Part shown: positions 1 to 8,506 of the stretch, piece after piece | How the letters are laid out: each line of letters opens with the position of its first letter | How positions within the stretch are numbered: position 1 is the first letter of the stretch | NCBI GenBank assembly: GCA_050950345.1 | Contig: JBMNHK010000003.1 | Coordinates: 244,658 to 308,657, forward strand | Direction: 5' to 3' | DNA length: 64,000 nt | From: Pelotomaculum_C sp050950345 | Lineage (GTDB): Bacteria > Bacillota > Desulfotomaculia > Desulfotomaculales > Pelotomaculaceae | Program-made: the position numbers and the translations under genes | The notes under the pieces: generated by a model | Seen by the model: the letters and a program-made list of their open reading frames with translations, nothing else | The model's database searches: none | What the model was told of the DNA's origin: nothing

Positions 1-1053
1 GGCTTGCGCCTCGTCCAGGTAGAGCCTCAGCGTTGCTTCCAGGGCTGCAACAGTCATTTTATCGACCCGGATAGCTCTTGTCAGCGGGTTTGTTTTCATT
101 CTATCTATATAACTACTCTTGCCAACAATAATGCCTGCCTGCGGTCCACCCAGAAGCTTATCGCCGCTAAAGGTCACAACATCTGCCCCTGCCCTGACAG
201 TTTCCTGGACAGTTGGCTCCCAGGGTAAGCCATACCGGCTCAAGTCGATAAAAAACCCACTACCCAGATCAGACACAACAGGTAGTTTATACTCTCGACC
301 CAACTCAACCAGTTCACTGACCGTAATCTCCCTGGCGAATCCCACGATACGGTAATTACTGGTATGCACATGCAGCAATAGCGCAGTATTTTCGTTTACG
401 GCCCTGCGGTAGTCCTCCGGATAGGTCTTGTTGGTGGTGCCAACCTCCACCAGCACAGCTCCACTTTGAGACATTACTTCCGGTATTCTAAAGGAACCGC
501 CTATTTCAACTAATTGCCCCCTTGAAACGATGACTTCCTGCCCTCGTGCCAATGAACTCAACACTAGCAACACAGCCGCAGCATTATTATTAACTACCAT
601 GGCTGCTTCAGCGCCGGTAAGGCTGGTCAACAGCTTCTCCAGAGGCATATACCTTGAGCCTCTCTTTCCTGTTGCTAAGTCCAGTTCCAGGTTGGAATAA
701 TGCAACACCACGTCATTGACCGCCTGGCTTGCTTGCCTTCCCAGAGGCGCCCTGCCAAGGTTTGTATGCAAGATTACCCCCGTGGCGTTAATAACCCTGC
801 GCAAGGTGGGGTATGCAGAACGTTTAACTGCGGTGATGGTCTTAAGGGCAATCATTTCCAAATAAGCTCTCCTGGTGATATTTTCGGGAGCTAAATTCTT
901 GCCGGCTATGATAGCAGACCTCGCCTCATTTAGTGCCTCACGGATAGCTCCCACAATAACATTATGGGGAAATGAAGACAATTCTTTCTGCACCTGCTCA
1001 AACCTGAGCACCTCATCAACAGATGGCAAAAGCCTTAATAGCTCGTTCTGCAT
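1..1053 (-). CDS. selA: L-seryl-tRNA(Sec) selenium transferase, 3' part cut by window edge
   Basis: SelA converts seryl-tRNA(Sec) to selenocysteinyl-tRNA(Sec) with selenophosphate, using PLP. The reverse strand is open from ATG at 1053 (ribosome site GGAGGAG just upstream) to base 1, giving 351 codons of a family that is usually about 460 residues, so the C-terminus lies outside. The N-terminal helical region (LLRLLPSVDEVL) is followed by the SelA core: a NATGVILHTNLGRAPL motif, a VVNNNAAAVLLVL segment, and SGDKLLGGPQAG with the PLP lysine at about residue 299. It indicates that the organism makes selenoproteins, which fits the yedF gene at 21.8 kb. No selB, selD or tRNA-Sec is visible in the window. 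Confidence 0.95.
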   Translation of the reverse strand, partial: MQNELLRLLPSVDEVLRFEQVQKELSSFPHNVIVGAIREALNEARSAIIAGKNLAPENITRRAYLEMIALKTITAVKRSAYPTLRRVINATGVILHTNLGRAPLGRQASQAVNDVVLHYSNLELDLATGKRGSRYMPLEKLLTSLTGAEAAMVVNNNAAAVLLVLSSLARGQEVIVSRGQLVEIGGSFRIPEVMSQSGAVLVEVGTTNKTYPEDYRRAVNENTALLLHVHTSNYRIVGFAREITVSELVELGREYKLPVVSDLGSGFFIDLSRYGLPWEPTVQETVRAGADVVTFSGDKLLGGPQAGIIVGKSSYIDRMKTNPLTRAIRVDKMTVAALEATLRLYLDEAQA

Positions 1054-1376
1054 AGCTCCTCCATTCATAAAGGCATAATAATTCAATACAATATTTAGAC
1101 TATTTTATGATTATATGGTAGTATTGTTGTAATATCAAGGCTGGGGGTATAATAACTCCCATAAACACAACGCCTTTTCAATATTATTTGCAAATAAGTC
1201 AGTGGATTTGTATAATTAAACTGTAACATAACCTAGCATATAAACCGCGTTACCAGCGGTTTTATTTATGCTTCACTAGAGCAGGATATTGCAGCATCTT
1301 GTCATATATTTGTCATATGCTTTTAAACAGCAATTAGCCCCATGTTTCACTGCCATTTTGATGGGAGGTCAAACAA
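1054..1376. other. Intergenic region between divergent selA and purL
   Basis: No gene is seen here. The stretch must carry both divergent promoters. A short hairpin (AACCGC, 7-base loop, GCGGTT, then TTATTT) lies at 1243-1266 on the plus strand, upstream of purL. It could be a weak terminator or attenuator, but I see no purine riboswitch core. The purL ribosome site GGGAGGT lies at about 1362-1368. Confidence 0.5.
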
Positions 1377-4211
1377 TTGATTCAAGAGGTGCGTGTCATT
1401 GCTAAACCAGGTATTCCTGATAGCAAGGGCGATGAATGCCTGTATGAGATAAACCGGACTCTTGGTATTAAAAGCGTTAAACGGGTCAGGACTGCCCGAG
1501 TGTTTCGTTTTGAAGGTATTTCTGCCGAAAAAGCCAACCTGCTCGCTGTTAAATTATTAGCTGAAGATGTATTTCAGACCTACCGGATTAACGGATCCGT
1601 ATTGGAGGATGCGCCTGTTGTACTTGAGGTAGCTTATAAACCCGGCGTTATGAACCCTGAAGCAGCATCTCTAATGAAGTCAGCCTCAGATCTTGGCGTC
1701 TCCGGTTTAATTGCTGCTGATTCCAGTTGGGAATATGGTTTTTACGGCGATGATATATCAGAAAAAGATATCGATCGCATAGTGAACAGTTTGCTGGTAA
1801 ACGCCACTATTGAGTACGTAGTCAAGGAGCCACCCAAAACCCTGGTGATTAAAGGCTTGCCGGGCCATACCAGAATCATACCCATTCGCAATATGAACGA
1901 CGATGAGTTGATGGCGTTGAGTCAGGACAACCTTTTCTTAAACCTGGAGGAAATGAAGGTTGTGCAGGACTATTTCTCCAGCTTGCAAAGGGATCCCACA
2001 GACTGTGAAATTGAAATTATTGCCCAAACCTGGTCAGAACACTGTGTGCATAAAACTTTTAAGGCTAAAATCCTGGTTAATGGGCAAGAAAAGCCGCCGT
2101 TTTTGGAGCGTTTAAAAGAAGCCACTGCAAGCTGCCGGCACCCCTTGGTACTTTCTGCTTTTGTTGATAACTCCGGTGTGATGGAGTTTTATGAAGGCAC
2201 AGCAATTTGCGGCAAGGTGGAAACCCATAACTCGCCTTCCGCCATAGAACCTTACGGTGGCGCAATGACCGGCAGCGGCGGTGTCTTTCGCGACATTGTA
2301 GGAACTGGGTTAGGGGCAAAAGTGTTAGCCTCCACCGACATGTTCTGTTTTGCGCCCATCGGGATTCCCGACGCTGAAATCCCACCGGGTTGCCTTCACC
2401 CACACTACTTATTGCGGCGAGTTGTTGCAGGGGTCAAAGACTACGGCAACAGGATGGGTATACCCACCAATAATGGGTCGGTGCACTTCCATCCTGACTT
2501 CAAAGCCAAGCCCACCGTCATAGTAGGGGCTTACGGCATACTGCCTGCAGCTTCCAGCACCAAGCGGGAACCTTACCCGGGTGATCTGGTAGTTACCGTG
2601 GGAGGCCGCACCGGTCGAGACGGTATCCACGGCGCTACTTTTTCCAGCGGCGAGATGACTGACCGGACCATGGATGTTAATGCCAGTGCTGTCCAAATCG
2701 GTCATCCCATCGAAGAAAAAAGAATGTTTGATGCTATCCTGGCGGCCCGTGATGAAGGGCTTATAAGAACCATTACCGATTGTGGCGCCGGCGGCTTTGC
2801 CTCGGCCATAGGCGAGATGGGCTCTAAAATTGGTGTAAGCATAGCTCTTGACCGGGCGCCACTGAAGTACCCTGGCCTTGCACCCTGGGAAATTTTGCTT
2901 TCGGAGAGCCAGGAAAGGATGATCCTGGCGATAGCGCCGGCCAACCTTGAGCGACTCATGGAAATATGCAGCAATTATAATGTTGAAGCCACTGTGCTGG
3001 GTGAATTTACTGATGACAAGCGCTTTAGCGCCACTTATGAAGGGATGACCGTACTTGACCTGGAGATGGAGTTCCTGCACGACGGTTTGCCTCAGCGGAT
3101 AATGACAGCTAACTGGCAACGTCCCTCTTACCCTGAACCAACGGTACCGGAAACACGGAACTGGTTCAGCTTATTCGCCAGAGTAATGAGTCACCTAAAC
3201 GTTTGCTCCAAAGAGCCGATTATAAGACTTTACGATCACGGGGTGCAAGGGACCAGTGCTCTGCCGCCGTTTGCCGGGGCAAACGAAGATGGACCCAACG
3301 ACACTGCCATTATTACACCCCTGCTGGGCAAACCCTACGGTATGATCATAGCCCATGGATTGAACCCGGTTTTAAATAAGATCGATCCATATCAAGGCAG
3401 TCTCTGGGCCGCCGCAGAAGCGGTTTCAAACGCTGTTGCCGCCGGAGCAAATCCGAAAGAAATGGTGTTGATTGACAACTTTATCTGGCCTTTCCCTGAT
3501 GAGGACTCTCTAGGTGCTCTAGATCTATCGGTGGATGCCTGTATTGACTTTGTCAAGGCTACTGGTATGCCTTTTATATCTGGGAAAGACAGTCTTTCCA
3601 GCACCTATCGCGGCAAGGATGGAACGGTGATCAAAATTCCACCGGTTCTATGCATTTCTGTGTTTGGACGCATTCCTGATGTTGCCCGTACTGTTTCTGC
3701 TGATTTTAAGGAACCCGGCAACCAGATTGTTCTGATCGGTTACCGCAATACTTCTGAAATGGCGGGCTCAGTTTATTACGATATATATGGGGTCGTGGGA
3801 CAAAACTTGCCGGTGCTTAACCCGGACAAAATGATGAACGTTTTTCAAGCGGTTCACAGAGTCATTGACTCCGGCAAGCTGTTAGCCTGCCATGATATCA
3901 GTGAAGGCGGCCTTGGTACGGCACTTGCCGAAATGTGCTTCGGAGGTGCTTTAGGCGCTGCCATCACCATCCCCGGCAATGAACGACCGGAACACTTCCT
4001 GTTTAACGAAACAACAGGCTGTTTCCTGGCCGAAATCACACCCGACACTGACCTGACGGAGGTCTTTGAAACGATACCTTATAGTATCATCGGCAAGACT
4101 ACCTCAGGAGGATTGCTAACGGCAGAGCAGAACGGCAACACATTATTCACCCTAAATCTGGATGAATTGAAGGAAGCCTGGCAACGTCCGATGAAGGAGG
4201 TATTCCGTTAA
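1377..4211 (+). CDS. purL: Phosphoribosylformylglycinamidine synthase, PurS-PurL fusion
   Basis: Makes FGAM from FGAR, ATP and ammonia in purine synthesis. At 944 residues it is longer than a stand-alone small PurL (about 740) and shorter than the single-chain enzyme (about 1,300). The first ~80 residues look like PurS (a VRVIAKPGIPDSKG start), followed by PurL from about residue 160. PurL motifs include TWSEHCVHKTFKAKI, the VETHNSPSAIEPYGGA nucleotide-binding segment, and a second half with FISGKDSLSSTY and CHDISEGGLG. The start is TTG at 1377 behind GGGAGGTC. The glutaminase is the next gene, purQ, overlapping by one base (TAATG), so the pair forms the complete enzyme. No separate purS is needed. 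Confidence 0.95.
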   Translation: MIQEVRVIAKPGIPDSKGDECLYEINRTLGIKSVKRVRTARVFRFEGISAEKANLLAVKLLAEDVFQTYRINGSVLEDAPVVLEVAYKPGVMNPEAASLMKSASDLGVSGLIAADSSWEYGFYGDDISEKDIDRIVNSLLVNATIEYVVKEPPKTLVIKGLPGHTRIIPIRNMNDDELMALSQDNLFLNLEEMKVVQDYFSSLQRDPTDCEIEIIAQTWSEHCVHKTFKAKILVNGQEKPPFLERLKEATASCRHPLVLSAFVDNSGVMEFYEGTAICGKVETHNSPSAIEPYGGAMTGSGGVFRDIVGTGLGAKVLASTDMFCFAPIGIPDAEIPPGCLHPHYLLRRVVAGVKDYGNRMGIPTNNGSVHFHPDFKAKPTVIVGAYGILPAASSTKREPYPGDLVVTVGGRTGRDGIHGATFSSGEMTDRTMDVNASAVQIGHPIEEKRMFDAILAARDEGLIRTITDCGAGGFASAIGEMGSKIGVSIALDRAPLKYPGLAPWEILLSESQERMILAIAPANLERLMEICSNYNVEATVLGEFTDDKRFSATYEGMTVLDLEMEFLHDGLPQRIMTANWQRPSYPEPTVPETRNWFSLFARVMSHLNVCSKEPIIRLYDHGVQGTSALPPFAGANEDGPNDTAIITPLLGKPYGMIIAHGLNPVLNKIDPYQGSLWAAAEAVSNAVAAGANPKEMVLIDNFIWPFPDEDSLGALDLSVDACIDFVKATGMPFISGKDSLSSTYRGKDGTVIKIPPVLCISVFGRIPDVARTVSADFKEPGNQIVLIGYRNTSEMAGSVYYDIYGVVGQNLPVLNPDKMMNVFQAVHRVIDSGKLLACHDISEGGLGTALAEMCFGGALGAAITIPGNERPEHFLFNETTGCFLAEITPDTDLTEVFETIPYSIIGKTTSGGLLTAEQNGNTLFTLNLDELKEAWQRPMKEVFR

Positions 4212-4990
4212 TGCCCAAACCACGCGTATGCATACTGAGAACAGACGGGATCAACTGTGATGAAGAAACTTTCTATGCTTTTGCTCTGGCACAGGCAGAA
4301 TGCCGCATGGTCCACATCAATCAACTCAGGCGCGGTGAAGAAAACCTGTCCTCTTACCAGATCCTGGCCTTACCCGGAGGATTTTCTTATGGTGATGATG
4401 TCCACTCAGGCAAAATCCTGGCTGTAGAGCTAACTTCCTTTTTGAAGGAACAACTGGAGGAGTTTGTTGCTGCAGGCAAACTGGTTATTGGCATTTGCAA
4501 CGGCTTTCAAGTGCTGGTACGAACCGGACTGCTCCCAAACCGCCAAATCGGCAAAATCAGCGCCACTCTAATGGCTAATGACAGCCATTTCGAATGCCGC
4601 TGGGTTGACTTGCTGGTAGAACGCAGCAATTGTGTCTTCACCCACAATTTGGAGGGGTCTATTATCAGTGTTCAGGCAGCTCACGGCGAAGGTAAATTTT
4701 ATACTGACCCTGCCGTATTAAAAGATATTGAAAATGGTGGCCAGGTTGTCTTCCGCTATGCAGGAATTGATGGCAAGCCGACAGTGCTTTATCCTGCCAA
4801 CCCTAACGGCTCATTAAACGCTATCGCCGGCATATGTGATCCAACGGGAAGGATCATGGGGATGATGCCTCACCCGGAAAGGTTCGTAGAAAGAACCCAG
4901 CATCCTAACTGGCGCAGAATGCCTTTAGATACTATACCCCATGGCCTGGCCATTTTTAAGAATGCAGTGACATATGCCAGTCAAATATAG
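4211..4990 (+). CDS. purQ: FGAM synthase glutaminase subunit PurQ
   Basis: Class I glutamine amidotransferase that supplies ammonia to PurL. It has 259 residues, with a Rossmann-like start (PRVCILRTDGINCDEET), oxyanion segment PGGFSYGDDV, nucleophile elbow GICNGFQVL, and His/Glu pair PHPERF near the C-terminus, so the catalytic triad is complete. The ATG overlaps the purL stop by one base, indicating translational coupling. It ends with TAG and is followed by a terminator, closing a two-gene operon. TAG here is an ordinary stop, which bears on the internal TAG of the thiamine-enzyme gene at 42.6 kb. Confidence 0.96.
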   Translation: MPKPRVCILRTDGINCDEETFYAFALAQAECRMVHINQLRRGEENLSSYQILALPGGFSYGDDVHSGKILAVELTSFLKEQLEEFVAAGKLVIGICNGFQVLVRTGLLPNRQIGKISATLMANDSHFECRWVDLLVERSNCVFTHNLEGSIISVQAAHGEGKFYTDPAVLKDIENGGQVVFRYAGIDGKPTVLYPANPNGSLNAIAGICDPTGRIMGMMPHPERFVERTQHPNWRRMPLDTIPHGLAIFKNAVTYASQI

Positions 4991-5017
4991 TATTTCTCGG
5001 ATTATCCAGGCACAAAA

Positions 5018-5058
5018 CAGGGCATTGTATACTCTGATGAGTAGACAGTGCCTTTTTT
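5018..5058 (+). terminator. Rho-independent terminator after purQ
   Basis: Inverted repeat AGGGCATTGT (5019-5028) with ACAGTGCCTT (5044-5053) leads into a run of six T, right after purQ. Confidence 0.75.
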
Positions 5059-5182
5059 ATGTTGGAGAACATGCAAAACATGCCCGGCTAAATAGGGCAT
5101 CTGCATTAAACTTATAGGATTGCAAACAATATAAAGGTGCTGCTACATAGCAAGCACTAGCCGCTTAGGAGGGGTAAAAATC

Positions 5183-6121
5183 TTGAATTGTCTATATGTG
5201 AAAATGATGGTATTTACAGTCTCCATTTTTACCTTGCTCCAGTCCTGGGCATCGGAAGCACTTTCCAACCAGGTTTGCCCTCTTAACCCGGAAAAAGTTA
5301 GAATCCTTTATTTACAAGAACCTTATATCTCGGGACATGATGTAGCAGACCTGCAGAAAAGACTAAAACTATTGGAGCACTACAGTGGCCCGGTAAACAG
5401 TATCTTTGATCAAGCAACAGCACAGGCCGTAGCCTCAGCACAGGAGAGCCTGGAGCTTTTTCCTGACGGCACGGTCGATCAAAGAACGATGCAAGCCCTT
5501 GTGATGGCAGCGGAACAAAGGCTGTTTGAGTCAAAAAAACCGTCCATACCTGAAAAAGTTAGTATCATTATAGATATGGACAGGCTAAGACTGACAGTTT
5601 TTGACGGCGCGGAACCCATCAGACAATATACGGTTGCTATGGGTAAATATGAAACCCCAACACCGGTAGGCAATTGGGAGATAATATCAAAGTCTATGAC
5701 TCCTCCTGGCGTTATGGGTACACGCTGGATGGGTTTAAATATTCCTTATGGCAATTATGGTATTCATGGTACCAATGCCCCCGGCAGTATCGGAAGTTTC
5801 GCCAGCCATGGCTGCATACGTATGCACAACAGCGATGTAGAAGAGATCTTCCCCATGGTAACCATTGGCACACCTGTAACAATTATAGGAACCCCTTTTG
5901 GTGCGCCTGGCACCCCGCCTTCTACCCTAGGTTATGGCAGCAAGGGTCCGGATGTCCTTGAGGTTCAACGGTCACTAAAGAGATTGGGGTATTTGAAATG
6001 GAACCCAGATGGATTCTGGGGAGAAGGCACTGAGAGTGCAGTTAAAAAATTCAGGCAAGATAATAATCTAAAAGGAACCAATGTGGTAGACGAAGAGGTT
6101 TATAAACTGCTGGGGCTATAG
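5183..6121 (+). CDS. L,D-transpeptidase with two peptidoglycan-binding domains
   Basis: Cell-wall cross-linking enzyme (YkuD family). The 312 residues begin with a hydrophobic signal or anchor (about 5-25), so it acts outside the membrane. A PG_binding_1-like domain follows (about 52-110), then the YkuD domain (about 125-235) with IHGTNAPGSIG and the SHGCIRM motif, catalytic Cys211. A second PG_binding_1 domain fills the C-terminus (about 250-312). The start is TTG at 5183 behind AGGAGGGG at a good distance. The gene stands alone between the purQ terminator and the convergent mqnA. Its physiological role (vegetative or spore wall) cannot be told from the sequence. Confidence 0.92.
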   Translation: MNCLYVKMMVFTVSIFTLLQSWASEALSNQVCPLNPEKVRILYLQEPYISGHDVADLQKRLKLLEHYSGPVNSIFDQATAQAVASAQESLELFPDGTVDQRTMQALVMAAEQRLFESKKPSIPEKVSIIIDMDRLRLTVFDGAEPIRQYTVAMGKYETPTPVGNWEIISKSMTPPGVMGTRWMGLNIPYGNYGIHGTNAPGSIGSFASHGCIRMHNSDVEEIFPMVTIGTPVTIIGTPFGAPGTPPSTLGYGSKGPDVLEVQRSLKRLGYLKWNPDGFWGEGTESAVKKFRQDNNLKGTNVVDEEVYKLLGL

Positions 6122-6136
6122 TGCGCTATAGCCACA

Positions 6137-6964
6137 TTAAAGATTGACTCTGTCATCAATCAAACCGCTTTTATAGGCATAATCGTAATAAACATTTAAA
6201 GCCCGGCGGCTTTCTTCGCTAAATCCATAGCTAATCTCATTGTAATATGCTTCTAGTTCATGTGCCGGGAGCCCTGTTTTTTTACTGGCCTTAGTAATTA
6301 TTGCAGGAAGACTTTTTAATGCCATGCTCTTAGCTTCCTCCAGGATGGTATTAAGCCTGGCAATCAGGCCGGTGTTATCATCTTCCGTCGCTAATTTTCT
6401 GATCACCCACAAGGTGCAAACCATTGTTTCGCCTGTGAATTCCCTCCATGCAGCATCCAGATCAGTTACATAATAAGGCAGCTGCTCCTCATTAACCCGC
6501 TGAACAGCAAGCAAAGCATCTTCTTCTGTCAGCAGAGCACCGTCTGACCTGGCCATCATATCTGCGAGGTCAGCGGAAGACGTCATCACAAATTCTACAT
6601 CCACATGGTAATAATGGTCGCATAATATTTTCAGCAGGCCCATGGCAGTAGCTGATGAACTATTAAGACTGATTTGTTTACGTTCCAGTTCTGTAACAGG
6701 CAGTTTGCTGAATAAAAGGGTTCTGGGGACCTTGCCCTCTGTAGTAATTGAAAAGTTTTGCAGCGGCTGGCAGAAATCCATATTACGTGCATACTCAATT
6801 AAGCTGAGCGGGGTTACATCCAGTTTGCCCCGCAAAAAAAGCTTGTTCAAACTGGTTGGGGAATCTTTAACTAATTTAACACCCAGAGCTGGACCCTCTT
6901 TCAGAGCATAACAGAGAGGTAAATAATTCAGTTGCTCAACTAGTCCGATACGGATTCTAGACAC
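6137..6964 (-). CDS. mqnA: Chorismate dehydratase MqnA (futalosine menaquinone pathway)
   Basis: MqnA dehydrates chorismate to 3-enolpyruvylbenzoate, the first step of the futalosine route to menaquinone. The fold is that of periplasmic-type binding proteins; visible features are the SRIRIGLVEQLNYLPL start, the LDVTPLSLIEYARN segment, and a GALLTEEDALL region. The frame is open further upstream to 7009, but I choose GTG at 6964 because AGGAG lies 7 bases before it and family members begin with a similar R-I-G-x-V motif. It follows the prenyl-synthase-like gene by less than 60 bases on the same strand, so the two likely form a quinone-related operon. No other mqn genes are in the window. Confidence 0.85.
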   Translation of the reverse strand: MSRIRIGLVEQLNYLPLCYALKEGPALGVKLVKDSPTSLNKLFLRGKLDVTPLSLIEYARNMDFCQPLQNFSITTEGKVPRTLLFSKLPVTELERKQISLNSSSATAMGLLKILCDHYYHVDVEFVMTSSADLADMMARSDGALLTEEDALLAVQRVNEEQLPYYVTDLDAAWREFTGETMVCTLWVIRKLATEDDNTGLIARLNTILEEAKSMALKSLPAIITKASKKTGLPAHELEAYYNEISYGFSEESRRALNVYYDYAYKSGLIDDRVNL

Positions 6965-7021
6965 AACACCACTCCTAAAAAGAGCATAATAAAAAGTACA
7001 AAGTTGCATAGTAGCGGCCGT

Positions 7022-7813
7022 TTAAACACAACCCTCTCTATAACACTTTCGACTATTTGATCTGCGCTGGCAGGAAATATAATTGAGCAGCTCTAGCAAT
7101 AATAATCTTTCCGGTTTATCAGGCATTCTCGCTACTGATTCTTTGGCCACTTGCAGATAAGGCTCTACATACTCCGGCTTCATATCCTCCTCTAATAAGC
7201 CATATGCCATGCCGAAATTATGGCCATAGCATTTAAAAATTTCCTGTTCAGCCAACGACGCACCTGCTACCCCTGCCCCGAGAGAACAACAACCACTAAA
7301 AAGTTCAGCAGATTCCTTTTGTATAGCCTCAGTTAAAGTCATGTGGCTTGAAAGATCTTGTTTAAGCATGTTCTTGATCATACAGCCCTCATGAATACTA
7401 CGAAGGATTTTTGCAATCGGTTGGATATAGTTTTGCAGTCCTTCTTTAGAAAGCAAGGTTAAAGATTGCCCATAAAGGTAATCTCCTGCCAGCACCGGCA
7501 ATTTTGAGGCCGGTGCCGCTGCAGCCCTCTGACCGCTAGTACTCATGTCATGCCTGGAGACACATTGCTGAATAGTTGAGGCAATATATATATATTGAAA
7601 GACACCGGCGAGCAACAAGGTCTTTTCAGAAACATAGCCATTAATTCTTGAAGACAGGATCACCAGTGCCGGTCTAATATTCATATTCACAGGAGAAAGA
7701 CTGAGGTCATCAAAAACCCCCAAATATCTTTTTTTTAACGCAAGCTCCCCTTCAATCAAATTATGTACCCAGGTGATCTCCTGACCAATATGCCCTAAAA
7801 TATAGCTTAACAT
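7022..7813 (-). CDS. Polyprenyl-synthase-like pseudoenzyme lacking Asp-rich motifs
   Basis: The 263 residues read like a trans-isoprenyl diphosphate synthase. VLAGDYLYGQ (107-116) matches the conserved LAGDYL element after the first Asp-rich motif, and the CYGHNFGMAYGLLEEDM stretch (195-211) matches the G-x-x-x-A-F-Q-x-x-D-D-x-x-D region. Both metal-binding motifs are lost: the first is CVSRHDM (84-90) and the second LLEEDM (206-211). It therefore cannot be a normal catalytic subunit. It may be a regulatory partner of a two-component heptaprenyl diphosphate synthase, whose component 1 also lacks the motifs, or a repurposed protein. Its position before mqnA suggests a menaquinone side-chain role. 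The family call is moderately sure, the function an inference. Confidence 0.6.
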   Translation of the reverse strand: MLSYILGHIGQEITWVHNLIEGELALKKRYLGVFDDLSLSPVNMNIRPALVILSSRINGYVSEKTLLLAGVFQYIYIASTIQQCVSRHDMSTSGQRAAAAPASKLPVLAGDYLYGQSLTLLSKEGLQNYIQPIAKILRSIHEGCMIKNMLKQDLSSHMTLTEAIQKESAELFSGCCSLGAGVAGASLAEQEIFKCYGHNFGMAYGLLEEDMKPEYVEPYLQVAKESVARMPDKPERLLLLELLNYISCQRRSNSRKCYREGCV

Positions 7814-7905
7814 TAATATAGCTCCTCTTTTAGGCTAGAGTAAGTATTCGATATAGGCACATCATTTCCTCCTGGTCATCAGTTTTACTTGCCGGGAGTC
7901 GAACG

Positions 7906-7952
7906 AAAAAAATTAACGAGCCCTGCATCTTTTCAGCTGCAAGGCCCGTTAA
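7906..7952 (-). terminator. Rho-independent terminator after speD
   Basis: A near-perfect 15-bp stem (7913-7927 with 7938-7952) is followed on the minus strand by seven T. It lies 35 bases beyond the speD stop and separates speD from the prenyl-synthase-like gene. Confidence 0.88.
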
Positions 7953-7986
7953 CCCAATTTTCCGTTGGTACTAATAAATATCCCTC

Positions 7987-8367
7987 CTATAGATTTACGG
8001 CTTCCCCAAGGAAAGCATCAGGCATCAAGCCCCGTTTCATCTCTTTGGCGGTTGTTTGCTTGGCATTAAAATGATCGGTAAGGTAGTTGCATGCGTCCCA
8101 GGGATTTACTTTGTCACCACAGGTGAACACGTCCACTGCCGCGTAGCCTAGTTCCGGCCAAGTATGGATAGCCAGGTGCGATTCCGATATTACCACCACA
8201 CCGCTAACCCCTTGAGGGCTGAACTTGTGAAAAACACATTCCCTGACTTCGGCACCTGCTTCCAGCGCAGCATTCACCATGATATCTTCCACTTTGTCAA
8301 TATCATTGAGAATATCGAAGTCACACCCACAAATTTCAGCCAACACATGGCGGCCCAAATGTTTCAT
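7987..8367 (-). CDS. speD: S-adenosylmethionine decarboxylase proenzyme
   Basis: Provides decarboxylated SAM for spermidine synthesis. At 126 residues it has the usual length of the small bacterial class. The autocleavage site, where the pyruvoyl group forms, is in VVVISESHLAIHTWPE (Glu-Ser bond). The catalytic Cys is in the VDVFTCGDKVNPW segment. The ribosome site GGGAGG precedes the ATG. It is transcribed alone and closed by the strong terminator at 7906-7952. No speE is nearby. Confidence 0.95.
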   Translation of the reverse strand: MKHLGRHVLAEICGCDFDILNDIDKVEDIMVNAALEAGAEVRECVFHKFSPQGVSGVVVISESHLAIHTWPELGYAAVDVFTCGDKVNPWDACNYLTDHFNAKQTTAKEMKRGLMPDAFLGEAVNL

Positions 8368-8491
8368 TTATCTGCCTCCCTTTTAGACATTTTTTTTGGA
8401 ATCAACAAACCCCCCATTGAACTAAAGGACTGGTCAATTCCAACCAAATTCAATTTTAGCATATTATCTATTCTTGTCAAATAAAATTTTA

Positions 8492-8506
8492 GTTATACAA
8501 AATATC
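8492..8506. repeat. Left copy of 15-bp direct repeat flanking the IS30 element
   Basis: GTTATACAAAATATC, identical to 9712-9726. It directly abuts the left inverted repeat of the element, as a target-site duplication would. Confidence 0.8.

Noticed and set aside
2409..3119. 236-residue open frame on the minus strand inside purL
   Set aside because: It lies fully antisense to conserved purL codons, has no ribosome site and no recognisable protein features; purL codon bias explains it.
7889..7910. GGGAGTCGAAC word as a possible tRNA T arm
   Set aside because: No acceptor, D or anticodon arms fit around it; it lies beside the speD terminator.
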